From the NCBI GenBank assembly GCA_030737875.1, contig CM060924.1, forward strand, positions 152,328,197 to 152,392,196: a DNA stretch of 64,000 nt. Direction: 5' to 3'. Origin of the DNA: Allium sativum. Taxonomy: Eukaryota; Streptophyta; Magnoliopsida; Asparagales; Amaryllidaceae. Positions within the stretch are counted from its first letter, which is position 1. Every line of letters starts with the position of its first letter. Below the pieces are notes generated by a model that was given only the letters and a program-made list of their open reading frames with translations, was not told where the DNA came from and did not search any database. The translations under genes were made by a program, and so were the position numbers. Below, piece after piece: positions 20,947 to 33,456 of this stretch.

Positions 20947-21553
20947 CTATCCTCCGGTTTGCGTTGCATTGTGTGATGGGACATGAGTCTTATAATAATT
21001 TCATTTTTCTAAAAGGCATTGCGTTGTTTTAAATATTTTTTTTTAAATTTATGCACTGGCAATCCAATGGAGTATACCCATTCCGCGTTAGCGGCGTGGT
21101 CCAGTGATTAGCCATATTATTAGATAAGTTAGGAAAGATTTCTCGTACCAGTCCCATGACTGACTCGTAGTTTGTTTCACTTTGCAAACTCGGGTGCCCT
21201 TTTTCCACACGAGCAGTCGAGTAGCTTATTTTACAGATATATTGAGTAGGATTCTAAATCGAAGCTTAAATCTGTGTCTAGAGTATTGATAGTTTTCCGC
21301 TGTGTTAGTTTATATTTCCGCTGTGCAGTGTATTACATTTATTGTAAATTAATCTTCCACTGTATTATATGCAATGTACTATGATAATTTGTACTCCGAT
21401 GTAACATTATTGTAATGTTTTATAAAATTCTTCTATTATTTGTTCTGATATGTTGTATGCCTAGAGTTAGTGCATTCGATGATTTCCAACTTTTGGATCA
21501 GACCTGTGTGGTTTATTGTCGATTCAAAGGTCGGGGATTTTCGTGTTATTACA
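20947..21553 (+). repeat. B array LTR2, 3' portion
   Basis: The continuation of LTR2 after A2. It has CAGTC-CCAT-GACTG at 21149-21162 and a terminal stem-loop with arms at 21486-21499 and 21521-21534. It matches 4006-4612 with only a handful of differences. Confidence 0.9.
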
Positions 21554-21996
21554 TGTGGTATTAGAGCTTTGGTTAATTCAAATCTTTGGGGTACAACTCG
21601 TTATAACTAAACAAAAGACTCATCATAGGTAGGATTAGAAATATCCTATAAAAGAATACTCATTAGAGATAGGATCAGTAGTATCCTGGAACGAGAAAAC
21701 TCGTTAGAGATGGGGTTAGTAATGCCCTAGAATGAGTTGAGAGTAACAAGCTCATAATTAACGTATTTGCAATAATATAAATAATCCGATTTTAGAAGAT
21801 ATGATTTTTAAATATACAAAAGTTATATATTTTTGAAAAGCTAATCAACTAAGTTATTGGTGATTGTGTTGTGTGATTATTAGTTCAACTAATAAAATTA
21901 TTGAAACTAATAAGAGAATGAAAGTTGAGTTGGTTGTTTAAACAACTTTCAGCTCCGTTCCTTTTCAAGGACGAAAAGATTTTAAGTGGGGGAGAT
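21554..21996 (+). mobile_element. B internal domain, copy 2 (443 bp)
   Basis: Same length and content as 4613-5055: three leader hairpins (21630-21728), a GGACGAAAAG motif and a purine tract ending GTGGGGGAGAT at 21996. Its presence between LTR2 and LTR3 makes this a three-LTR, two-interior array. Confidence 0.88.
21556..21567 (+). other. B primer-binding site, copy 2
   Basis: TGGTATTAGAGC, the same one-base variant of the tRNA-iMet primer site as at 4615-4626. Confidence 0.82.
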
Positions 21997-22352
21997 CGTA
22001 ACAACCCGGAATTTTTGAACCAATTTAAAAATTTTATTTTAGGAATTTTAATGGATTTTAAATATTTAAAATGATTTATATTAAATAATGACAACTAAAA
22101 ATTTATTTTAATCGAAGTTAGAACAAATAAATTTACTTTAATTATAAAACGAGCCTGAAATGGCGCAGTAGTTTGAAAATTTGATTTCTAATTTCAATTT
22201 AATATACAGAATTCATTTTAAATCAGAATTGGACGAAACAAGAAATATTTAAATCTGTTTAACAATATCTTTCTAACGAGTATAAGAAACGGAGATTTCA
22301 TAATAAAAATAGGTAGTTAGGTCCAGTTTAAAATTTAGAAAGTAGTTGTAGA

Positions 22353-22391
<39 letters not shown>

Positions 22392-23707
22392 TAATATATA
22401 GCCCTTAAAAATAGTCATTTTGCAAACGACCTCCGTTTTGTATGAAACCACTTTTGTTGGATCCAGAATGTCAAATTATTGCTAGATTACAATTTTCATA
22501 ATTTTTGGAATCAATATGTAAGCGTAGCAAAAGAAAACGTGTTTTGTCAAATTCAGTCAATTTGTATCGACCCGAAATTGACCATTTTTCAAACGGACTC
22601 CAAATTTGATGAAATTAATTTTGTTAGGACCGTATCGTCAAAAAATAGCTAGAAATATTTTTTCCTGAAATTTTTGGAGTCCGTATGTGGCCCCGGTAAA
22701 TTAAAACGTATGACCAAATTAAATAATTAAATGATTTATATTTTAATTTGCAGAAACGAAGCTGAAAACTATCGAATGGGCTGATGACACCTAGCCCATT
22801 TTGTCCGGAAGGGGGATATTTGGCTGGGTTTAGCTCTTGTTGGGCTGTATTTGGAGCTATTAGGAATAAACGGGTTTTTTGAATGTTTAAAATATTATAA
22901 ATACACTAGGTTAATTAGAAAACCTAACCCTAAAAAACATAAGCAGCCGCAGCCATGTTTATTCAAAGGCCAGAAAGCTTCCACCTTACATCGTTAATCC
23001 CATCGGAAATACACCGAATTACACTATAAATTCAAAGCGAAATTTAAAGAGCATTCAGAGAGCTATAATCTTGTACGAGTATGATCGGCCTCTAATGATT
23101 GTAGCGGCTGAAATTGGTGGACAAAGTGGTAGTGTTTGAGGTCGTTTTGGGGAGGTCGTGGTTGATGGAGCGTGACGTGGCGAGTGGGGACGGAGGAGCA
23201 TCTGGAGGCCCGGGAAGGGGTGCTTTTGGATTGCCATCTGATGGCTTTGTGGGTGCAGCGTGGAGGAGAGATTGAGTGGAAGCTTGGGTACGGGTTTTCC
23301 AGTAAGCGACGGGAAGAAGACAATTTAAACGATGGAATTAGTAAAATGATTAAGGTTAATATAATTAATAATTAATTTATTATTTAATGGTTCAATGTAA
23401 TAAAATACATATCTTTGTCATACAAACCCAGAATTCAACGAAATAGGAGGCATTGGATTCGTCTTGACAGGATCTACGTAATGCAACTAACTGGAAGACA
23501 AATGGAGCTGGTGGTGATTTTTGACTAAATTAGATGAACAGTTTAATTTAGTGAAAAACAATTGTTATATAAACGATTTCTAAAACCGGTCAAGGTGAGA
23601 ATTCTATTTTTTTCTTAAATAATTAAAATTAATTAATTATGATTGTGCTTTTGCCAATCCACTGTTAAATTTAAGGGTCCGTTTGTCACAGGTCCCTATT
23701 AAGTTTC

Positions 23708-24652
23708 AAAATTAGGCTCACATCCAGTCCTAAACTTATTGTAAATTAGGTCCCTATTTTTCAAAAACGTATAGAAAAATATATAAAAAAATATAAAAAA
23801 ATCACATAAATTCATTATTAAATAAAACACGTTCACGCCAAAAAAATCAGGTGGAAAATCAATCAAAAACCACGTCAAAACCCAAAATAACACAAAATCA
23901 GCGAAACAGCAGTTTTTCGCATCAAAAGATGCACTTATTCGTAAATAGTTGCATACATTCATGCTTATATTTCAGTGTTGCGCCCAGACTGCAGTATAAA
24001 TGCATACATGTATGTAGCTAAACTGCATTGTATGCATCCTTTTATGCATATATTCAAATTTGGTTTGTTTTTTCAAGCATTCGCCGGTTTCAGACATTGT
24101 TGCACACATTTATGCTCATGTACAGAATAAATGCGTGCATTCATGCGTATATTCACAAGTCGTCATCCCTTTTAAATTTGTTGCACACATGCATGCACAT
24201 ATACAGAATTGTTTCATTCATGTATGCAACTTTTCGTTACACGCGAATCGCAGTTCAACTTTGTATGCATAAATGTATGTAGTTATTTGCTAATAGTTGC
24301 ATACATGTTTGCGTATATTGGTCCAGATTTTCAACATAAATACACTATGTAAATATATGCATACATGTATGCTACTATAAGCAATAATTGCACAGAAGTG
24401 TGCAACTTTTTTTTTAATTTGCGTGGACTCCTGGGATTATTTCCAGATTTTAGATTTTTTTTTTTTTTTTTAATGCATGAGCGCATTTTTTTTTTTTTTG
24501 CATATTTGAAAAAGGCGGAAGTAGATGTGGCAGGAAGCGGGATGGACTAAAAATTTTAGGCAGCAGCTAAAAATAGGGACTAGAAATGCATAGAAACTTT
24601 GACTGGATGTGGTGTTAATTTTGAACATTTTTAGGGATGTGAGCCTAATTTT
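23708..24652. mobile_element. TIR-bounded passenger element in B LTR3
   Basis: The same 18-bp inverted ends as at 6752-7692 (23708-23725 and 24635-24652), with length differences mainly in the internal T runs near 24455-24500. As in LTR2 there is no transposase frame; 24028-24282 and similar ORFs follow the ATGCATAC repeats. Confidence 0.65.
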
Positions 24653-24698
24653 CACAAAATTTAATTTGTTAGTATTCATGATTTGATTTGGGTTGATG

Positions 24699-26830
24699 AA
24701 CTCTATTATGCTGATCTGTTGATTGAATGGATTATTTTTGTTGAAATAAAATAGATGAAACAAAATTTACATTTTTGTTATAGATGAAACAAAATTTACA
24801 TTTTTGTTGAAATGAAATAGATGAAACAAATTTTACATTTTTGTTGAAATAAAATAATTGAAACCAAAATATCATGTTTTATTTAAATGAAATAGTCAAA
24901 ACAAAAATAATTTTTTAGTTAAATAGATTTGAGTTAAAACAAAAATATCATTTTTGTTAAATAGAAATTGTAAACAAATAAAATTACATTCTATTTGTTA
25001 AGTTAAATTAGAAATTGTAACAAATAAAAGTATCATTTTTTATTTGTTATGTTGAATACAAATTGTAAACAAATAAAATTATCATTTTTATTTGCCAAGT
25101 TAAATTAGAAATTGTAAACAAATAAAATTCTCATTTTTATTTGTTATGTTGAATAGAAGAATGTATGCAAGTAAATTATTTTTTGATTTGTTATTAGAAT
25201 ACGTAGAAGAACGTATGCAACTAAATTATTCTTTTATTTGTCATTAGAATACATAGAAAAATGTATGTAAATAAATATGTCATTTAGCTAGATAACATAT
25301 TTTCTAATTAAATATGTCATTTAGATAGAATTTGTTTTTTTTTTTGTTCAATAAAAATATCGTTTAATTAGAATATGTTTTTGACAAAATATAAATGCCA
25401 TTTTTGTTTAATTAGAATTGTCAAAATAGAAATTGTCATTTTTATTGAATTAGAATTGTCAAAACAAAAATTATCATTTTTGTTAATTAGAAATGATGTT
25501 AAAAAACAAAAATTATCATTTTTGTTAATTATAATAGTTGAAACAATAATTAACATTTTTGTTAATTAGAATTGAGTTAAACAAAAATTATCATTTTTGT
25601 TAATTAGAATAGTTGAAACAATAATAAACATTTTTGTTAATTAGAATTGAGTTAAACAAAAATTATCATTTTTGTTAATTAGAATAGTTGAAACAATAAT
25701 TAACATTTTTGTGAATTAGAATTGAGTTTAACAAAAAATATCATTTTTGTTAATTATAATAGCTGAAACATTAATTAACACTTTTGTTAATTAGAATTGA
25801 GTTAAACAAAATATATATTTTTGTCAAAACATATTAGTTGAAACAAAAATGTACATTTTGTGATATGTGATGGTTGAAAACAAAAATTATATTTTTGTTA
25901 AATAAGACTTGAGTTAAACAAGACTTCATTTTTGTTAAAGTAGAATTGTTAACAAAATTAAATTATCACCTTTTATTCTTTTTGTTAAACTAGAATTGTC
26001 TACAAAATTAATGAATCACTTTTTAATCATTTTATTGAAATAGAATTGTCAACAAAAATGAAAATATCATTTTAATCATTTTGTTGAAATAGAATTATCA
26101 ACAAAAATGAAAATATCATTTTAATCATTTTGTTGAAATAGAATTGTCAACAAAAATGAAAATATCATTTTAATCATTTTGTTTAAATAGAATTATCAAC
26201 AGAATGAATGAATCACTTTTTAATCATTTTGTTGAACTAGAATAGTCAACAAAAATGAATGTATAAATTTTTAGGCATTTTGTTGAAATAGGATTTGTAT
26301 GAAAAATATAAGAATCATTTTTATTGTAAAAACATACATTAGAATTTGTATGTAAGATAAAGAATTATTTTTATTGTCAAAACATACATTAGAATTGTAT
26401 GTAAGATAAAGAATAATGTTTACGGTCAAAACATACATTAGAATTTGTATGTAAACATAAGAATCATTTTTATTGTCAAAACATACATTAGAATTTGTAT
26501 GTAAACATAAGAATCATTTTTATTGTCACAACATACATTTGAATTTGTATGTAAGATAAAGAATCATGTTTATTGTCAAAACATGCAATAGAATTTGTAT
26601 GCAAATTTAAGAACCATTTTTATTGTTAAAACATACATTGAAACTATATACGAGTAAAATACTTCTTTTTATTTGTTAAGGTTAAAAATAGAAATACAAA
26701 TAAAAATTATCTTTTTTTATTTGTCATTATAAAAATGTCATGTAAATAAAATAAATTTTATTTGACATTATAAACATATAGAAATGGTTATGCAAATTAA
26801 AACATTTTTTTATTTGACATGTTGAACATG
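24699..26830 (+). repeat. AT-rich hairpin array in B LTR3
   Basis: The copy of 7738-9870, nearly identical over 2.1 kb, with the same order of arm types from AACAAAAAT through CAACAAAATGA to ACATACA. Scattered single-base changes have not changed unit number. Confidence 0.75.
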
Positions 26831-26847
26831 TTTGTGAAATCGTCGAT

Positions 26848-26849
<2 letters not shown>

Positions 26850-26905
<56 letters not shown>

Positions 26906-26940
26906 GTGTGTGTGTGTGTGTGTTTGTATGTATATATATG
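26850..26940 (+). repeat. Expanded TA/TG microsatellite in B LTR3
   Basis: (TA)n extends over about 54 bp (26850-26903), against about 29 bp in LTR2, then (TG)n to about 26922. The 90-codon minus-strand ORF at 26727-26999 is a run of tyrosine-isoleucine from this repeat. Confidence 0.9.
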
Positions 26941-28368
26941 TTAAAATTAAATGAATCGTGCGCGGTAGTTCGTGTTTCGGAATCGTAACTTTTAAACAAT
27001 TATACCGAAAGATCCAATCGTCGGATTTTCCCCCAACTGGAACCGTTAGGACCGCTTTGGGAAGATTTTTCCAATGATATAAATCTTGTAAAAATCCAAC
27101 GGTTAGATTTTGAGATATGTGTAAATCAAATTTTGATAAAAACAGCTCCAGGGCCGCCTATTGACCCGATGCGTCGTTTATTTATATTGAGCTATTTTTA
27201 CATACATAAAAATAGCGATAAATCGTTATAAAATAATATTAACGATATGAAATGTTTTAAATTATATATATGCGAGAATTATTGGAAAAGGCCAAGTTTA
27301 ATTTCATTTTAAATAATTATACGACGATTTAAATCAAAGATATTAAAGACAGTGATTGAAGACCGACGATCTTCACATCAAATGGACGACTACTGATGCC
27401 CGACATTGGTTAACTCCCAGTAAAGGGTTATAGTGGTAGTTGCCCGGACGTACTTGTTGATTGTCCGGATAAGAGAGCACCTCTCTTCCGTATTGGACAT
27501 ACAGGATGAGGAATAAGGTGTCTCCGGTTTCATTCAGATCCAAAACGGACTTGTAAATGGATGTGTGTGTCTGGCATTGGATTTCATTCTATGTGAATTG
27601 ATTTCTATTTAATATATATCTGCTGGTGGCGGAGAATTTATTCTCTTGCTTAACACCCTTCTCTGAGACGCACGCGCTCAGAGGTTATATATTGATAGTT
27701 ATTGATCACATGACGTGAATTGTCAATGTGGCATGCCAAGACGCAAATGATAGAGGCTTTTGTTGAAAAGTAGAGCCTTGTGGTTGATGATCAAAGCATG
27801 GCCTGTTTAGGCGTAGCATTGTGTATAGCTTTACTTCGCGAGCCTCATACCCCGGTAAGAGTCAGAAACGGGACAAGGGAACACAGGGAGTGCACACGTT
27901 TCTTTCAAGCTAGAAGTGGTGTCATGGTACGACGGCCCAGACATTTTACGTATATGGATGATGGATTATGAGGTACCTCAGTTATATTGGTCGATAGTGA
28001 CCAATTTATAGGTTCAATAGGACTGGGAAGCGTGTGTTCAGGCATAACTAATCCACTAAAGTATTTGTGGACCGGCCCTGCATGATCCAAGGGTTGGCCG
28101 TAGGTGTGATCCTGAGACATTTGCTAGAGTGTCTCGAATTGGTAAGCAGATCGTCCCTAGCCTTGACTCATGATGGAAACCCAATTTCCAATACGACATT
28201 ACGGTTTTGATTGTAAACCTATATATGGCGGCATAGTATATGGTAGCTATGCCGTATAGATTTGATACATTTACTTTGAAGTATTTTAAAACTGATTAGA
28301 CACTAATAATAACATTGAAATATTATTTTCTATGTGTCAAGCATGTTTGATCATTATAAGGTAAAACT

Positions 28369-28373
28369 CTATC
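28369..28373 (+). other. Empty target site for element A in B LTR3
   Basis: CTATC occurs once here within AAACTCTATCCTCCGGTTT. At 11380-11384 and 20947-20951 the same site flanks A2, and at 4006-4010 it lies right of A1. LTR3 therefore preserves the pre-insertion state and confirms both A boundaries. Confidence 0.9.
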
Positions 28374-28880
28374 CTCCGGTTTTTGTTGCATTGTGTGATA
28401 GGATTTGAGTCTTATAATGATTTCATTTTTCTAAAAGGCATTGCATTGTTTTGAATAAAAATTAATTTAATTTATGCACTGACAATCCAATGGAGTAAAC
28501 TCGTTCCGCATTAGCGGCGTGGTCCACTGATTAGCCATGTTATTAGATAAGTTAGGAAAGATTTCTCATACCAGTCCCATGACTTGTTTGTTTCACTTTG
28601 CAAAAAATTTGGTGCCCTCTTCCTGCACGGGCAGTCGAGTACCTTATTTTGTAGATGTATTGAGCAGGATTCTGGATCGAAGCTTAAAGCTATGTCCAGA
28701 GCATTGATAGTCATTCACTGTGTTAGTTTATATTTCCGCTGTGCAGTGTATTACATTTATTGAAAATTAATCTTCCGCTGTATTATATGCTATGTGCTCT
28801 GTTATTCTGTACTCTAATGTAACATTATTATAATGTTTTATAAAAGTCTTCTGTTATTTGTTCTGATGTGTTGTATGCCC

Positions 28881-29763
28881 AGATTAACATAGAAATGTGT
28901 TTATTTTATGCACTTGTATCTCATCTTTTGAATATAAATAAATATTACAATGTTATTTTTTTTCACTTTTACAAATATTCCAGCTAAGCCGCATGCAAAT
29001 AGAAAAGTAGAGAAATTGAGATCAAACTATTGTATATTTACATTTGAAGATTTGCCGATGAAGATCTCACATCTACTTGCTGTTAGACAAGAAAATAATT
29101 AGTAGAAAGGCCATGCACATTACAAATCAAAGGAGGCTTGCAAGAGGAAAGGAGGAAAGGCCTAAAACTCACTTGATTTAACAAAGGCCTAGAACTTACT
29201 TGAAATAACTAAGGCCCATTTGTAACCAGGTTTTAGGTTGGCTATCTCCTATAAATACCCATGTAATCTCATTGTAGCCGCAATCCCTTTTTCTATCTTC
29301 TTCTCCATTAACAAAGTTCTTCTTCTTCTTATTTTCTGCAATTTTCTATTTCTTAACAACTAGTGCCATCTACACAATTAGATTCGGTAGAGTACTAGTT
29401 GTATTTTACATTTATTTCCATTAGTGATTAATCTTTTGATTAGTTCCAAAGATAATCCTAATTTTATTTCTGTTGTTATTTCTATTCTACACATTTATTT
29501 TCTGCATTTTTATTCTTTTTTTGCAATTTACTATCATTAGTGATTAATCATTTGATTAGCTTCAACGATAATCCTAATTGTTGCAATTTCAATTGTTCTA
29601 TTTTCAACCAATTCTCAAAAGTTGTCTAACTCACCCACGAAATTCTATAAAAATAATTTTTAATTTGCCTCCCTGTGATTCAACCTGCATATTACACGAT
29701 CTGTGCCCTTGCAGTATTTATTTTAAAATTCCTACTTTTCTAACTTTTAGAACGCGTCGATCA
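28881..29763 (+). repeat. Element C 5' LTR (883 bp)
   Basis: It starts AGATTAACATAG (the 3' LTR keeps canonical TGATTAAC) after TGCCC (28876-28880) and ends GCGTCGATCA. TATAAATA at 29250-29257 is the probable promoter. A block of about 40 bp with TTAGTGATTAATC...GATAATCCTA occurs twice (29421-29460 and 29531-29580). By eye it differs from the 3' LTR by about 10%, so C is old. Confidence 0.9.
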
Positions 29764-29769
29764 AGTTTT

Positions 29770-29787
29770 TGGCGCCATTGCCCGGGA
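29770..29787 (+). other. C primer-binding site (tRNA-Asp type)
   Basis: TGGCGCCATTGCCCGGGA, six bases after the LTR end, is close to the complement of the plant tRNA-Asp 3' end (TGGCGCCGTTGCCGGGGA), with mismatches. This primer type is used by Athila/Tat-side Ty3/gypsy elements. Confidence 0.75.
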
Positions 29788-30000
29788 GGTAACGATTAAA
29801 TTTTATTATTTATTTAATTTTCGATTCGTGTTAGATTTTATTTTATATCTATTTTGTTTTCTTGTGAATATAGAAAAAAAACTTAATTTGTTGAGTGGCT
29901 ATTACATACTGATACTCCATTCACTAAAAAAAATTGCAACTCTTTTATCCAATTTCTTTCCTTTTCACTCTCTACTCTTTCCAATACATTGATTTTTTGC

Positions 30001-30152
30001 CTTCCTTAAAAAAATTAAAAAATAAATACAAATTCTCTTTTTGAAATCTTTCCATTCTCTGCCTTGTAGTTAATTGCTTTCCTTAAAAATATAGATAAAA
30101 TAAATACAAATTCTCTTTTTGAAATCTTTCCATTCTCTGCCTTGTAGTTAAT
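30001..30152 (+). repeat. 76-bp tandem duplication in C
   Basis: Two adjacent copies share AAATACAAATTCTCTTTTTG and then CTTTCCATTCTCTGCCTTG. They differ only in the A-rich start of each unit, so the duplication is recent relative to the roughly 10% LTR divergence. Confidence 0.85.
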
Positions 30153-31846
30153 GCTCTGCTTTGCCATTTGTTTTCTTCCTAATTTTTGCTATTTTTTTTT
30201 CTTCCCATTTTTTTTCCTTTGCAATTACTACAACGATCTCATAACTAATCTCCTCCCATTCCGTCTTCCTGCCTTCCTACACCATAATCACCCCAAACCA
30301 TCAACACCTCCTACAGCCAAGAATTCAAGACCACCGAATACCAAACATACCCATAAACATCCCGACCACCCACTTTGATCATTACCATCAGTGCCAAATT
30401 CCAATCAAACAACTCAACCATACACCGTTTCAAACCTGCCTCCCACTGTTCCGCAACTTCTCAACCTCACAATCGGAACTCCACTTATTGCATGGCCACA
30501 ATCTCAGATCTCTTCTCCTCCTTCGTACAGTAATTCATGACTTCACAATTTACAGTCAATCATCACCTTGCATGCATCTCAAACAGTCACTTCCTACATC
30601 ATAGAAGCCAAATCGAAACCTGAAATCCAACACAGACACGTTGACAACAATCCGCAATCCAAACTGCCAATTTAGACGTAAAAACACTTTGTTAATTCGG
30701 ATCCAAACCAATTTGAATCATACCTGAATCCAAGCTTCGATCTGAGTCGAAGAGGAATATATTTCTTCTTATTTCATCTGTTTCTTGTGGAAAAAAAAGG
30801 GCGAGTTTTTGGTTTGGGCATCAAACGTTTCGAACTTCCTGCTTCCTTATATTGAGGGGTATTTACTGAGTGTTATGCGTTTTATTGAGGGGTTTATTTT
30901 GAGTGCGTGAATGCCTATAGAAAAAAAAACAGGGCATTGGGGAAATTTTTCAGCATTGTGCATATTCCTTGAACAGTGTTTATATTTACTAAGCTCGCGT
31001 GAATTGTTGGTTTAAGTGTGAGTGGGTTTGGGACTTTTGTTTACACTTTCTTTTGTTTGACTCAGTTAGACATAGGTTTTTATTTCATAGGTTTCCAAGT
31101 GAGTGGTGTGCTTTTGGTTTTCTTATTTCTTTCAGTTTGTAATCTATTTATTTTTCTTTTTTTCTTTTTTAAAAAAACATCTTTCTAACCATAGGCCAAG
31201 ACGAACATAGTTCAAGCAAACAAACAAGAAATCAGAGGTGAGGCGATTGCAAACGGTTGATTGAATTATCAGTGCTATTCAATTTCTCTGAAAGGACAGT
31301 CATACCCCACTGTAAAATTCTCTTAATTCTAAAGGGGCTCCAGTTGCTTAATATTATATAGAAATTGTTTGTAAAAATCTTTTGCAGGGGTAGCGACTTG
31401 CTTGTACAATATTTAATTTTCTGCAATTTAATCTGTGACTGTTCTGTGACTGAATTTTCTGAATATAGTTGGTGAGGAATGAATTTCCATAATTATAGCC
31501 ATCACTCTCATCGTTTTCAACAATAAAATTTTGATTTTCAAAATAATATAATTAAAAAGTGGTGTTTTGTGAAGTTGACTGTCTCATATAATTGGATCGC
31601 GGATACATATTAGTTCAATTTATTGGACTATTAGCAAAAGAGGTTGCATACTACCCGTAAAACATTGGTCGTATCCCTTAGTATTTATACTATACGTGAA
31701 CGACCATTAGACCCTCTTCCCCCTTCTAACTAAGTCAGTTAATTAATACAACACAACTCATTCTTTTATATAGTTTTGAACTAAGAATATTTTCTGTCTT
31801 CCTTTAATTTCATTCAAATGTCTGGAAAAAAAAATCTTTAAGAGAA

Positions 31847-33456
31847 ATGTGGGATAATAACCTGAGTAGACGTCCACTAGAAGAGTACGAATATGAACGA
31901 CAACTCATGAGGCAAAATTTCGTCAGCCCAATGCCAAAAAATTTCAAAATTTTCCAACTGGACAACATTGTCAAAATCATAGAAATGATAGAAATTGCGA
32001 TTTCAATTCAAATTTCAAAAATTTCGATTATGGGCCACATCCATATCAAAACAGCTTTTAATCCCAATATAGTTTTGATCAACATCAATACGGGGTTGTA
32101 AACCAAAATTTTCGAAATTATAACCCATATCAACATCTTGAACATAACCAAAATTGCAATTTTCCCACGAATTTCAACAGTTTTGGTTACGAACATAATT
32201 TTTATAATCAAAATGATTTCCAATATCATTATCATTTTTCTAAAAGTCCAAACAACCACCACATTGGAAATAATATTGATTGTGAAATTGATGCGGGTTA
32301 TAATTTTGAGAATCAAGAAATCCAAAACGAGAGCTCTCAAATCAACGATTTTGAAGAATATCATCTTAACATTCTTAGAGAGAGGGTAGAAAGGAAAGAT
32401 AGACAGCTCGATGAACTTCTATCTTTGATTAAATCTTTTAAAGAGCAACTCGAGAAAAAAAATCAAATTCAAACATGCGATGATTCAGAAAATAATCCAT
32501 TCTTTTCTGATAGTGAAAATTTTCAAACAACAACTTTCGAAATTGAGAATAACGATCTAAATGAAGTTGTTCAAAATTCAATAAATGATTTGGCCTTCGA
32601 TTCTTTTCAGGAAAAAGATTTAAGCTCAGATATTGATCTTCCTCTTTCAGGCTGCGAAAAACTTGAAATTTTAGAAACTGAACAGAACAAAAATGTTGAA
32701 TTTTTCAATTCAAATTTAGAGAAGGATTTTAACGAACTTGAATTTTTTGGATTGTATGAGGATGAGTTGCCAAATGAGGATGAAATAGAACCAAGCCACC
32801 AATCCAGGTTTGAAAATTTTGATTTTGAGGTTTCAAACAAACTAGAAATTGTCAGTGTCGAAAATACGTTGTCAATTAATAAAACTGAGAAATGTGATCA
32901 CATAATCTTGAACAATACTCAGAATTTTACGATTGTAACTGAGTTTAAATACGATCACAAATTTTTGGACATTTACACTGATAAATTTGTGGAACACATG
33001 AATCATCTTGGAAGTATTACTTCTGTTGAAAAACTTCGGGTTAGGTCGACGTTGTACATTTATCTACTAAGCTATATATCAAGGTATAAAGATGAGATGG
33101 TTTTCAAAAACCTTTGCTTACTAGAAAATATGCCTAAACATAGTGGGAATAGGAATCATCGGGCTAGAACCAAGTGTGGGGGAAAAAGTTGGTGGCATTC
33201 TTTGTATCGCATGCATCGCAAACACATATATCATTGTACATATGATCCATTCTTACACAAAGTTAGACTACATTTCATTCTGCAAATAATTTTTCATCTC
33301 ATCCATCTTTTGGTTTTATCTTTCAAATTTAGGAAATGTTCACAGTGTGGACACTGTTTAGATCTAGTGTGGGGGGATTCTGCATTGCATTCTTTTCATT
33401 TTTCTTTAATTTTTTCTTTCTTTTCATATAGGACCATCATACATTTTAGATTGTAG
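31847..33456 (+). pseudogene. Broken N/Q-rich, coiled-coil protein of element C, function unknown
   Basis: ATG at 31847 opens a frame (MWDNNLSRRPLEEYEYERQL) that must shift by one near 31918 to continue. A TAA at 32059-32061 breaks the second frame, which is then open to 33456. The predicted protein has an asparagine, glutamine, phenylalanine and tyrosine-rich segment (32100-32280), a charged coiled-coil-like segment (32355-32460; LRERVERKDRQLDELLSL), an acidic region (32470-32870) and a more ordered part (to about 33170). The end, after KCGGKSWW, is probably read-through, since AAGTGTGGGGG occurs there at 33173. I recognise no family; it may be the element's own gag-like or accessory protein. 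Confidence 0.5.

Larger units (their letters stand above)
21997..28880 (+). repeat. B array LTR3, main portion (6884 bp)
   Basis: It starts CGTAACAACCCGG and runs to the C insertion, resuming at 35547; total about 6975 bp. It repeats the LTR2 plan: duplicated U3 motif (22416-22700), TATA and telo-box (22896-22935), GC-rich leader, TIR passenger, hairpin array (24699-26830), microsatellite and U5 block. It has no A element: CTATC occurs once, at 28369-28373, in continuous LTR sequence. Confidence 0.9.

Noticed and set aside
1..28368. The 17-kb near-repeat as an assembly artefact
   Set aside because: Tract lengths differ, scattered substitutions exist, identity steps down at 10106, and A is absent from LTR3. 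A biological unequal crossover explains all four better, though read data are still the final test.
30379..30540. Captured host exon (proline-rich frame)
   Set aside because: Only 54 codons, no recognisable domain and no splice context on the plus strand; left as a note under element C.
32008..32364. 118-codon hydrophobic minus-strand ORF in C
   Set aside because: Antisense shadow of the N/Q-rich plus-strand frame; Ile/Met-rich because AAT and TTT codons are read in reverse.
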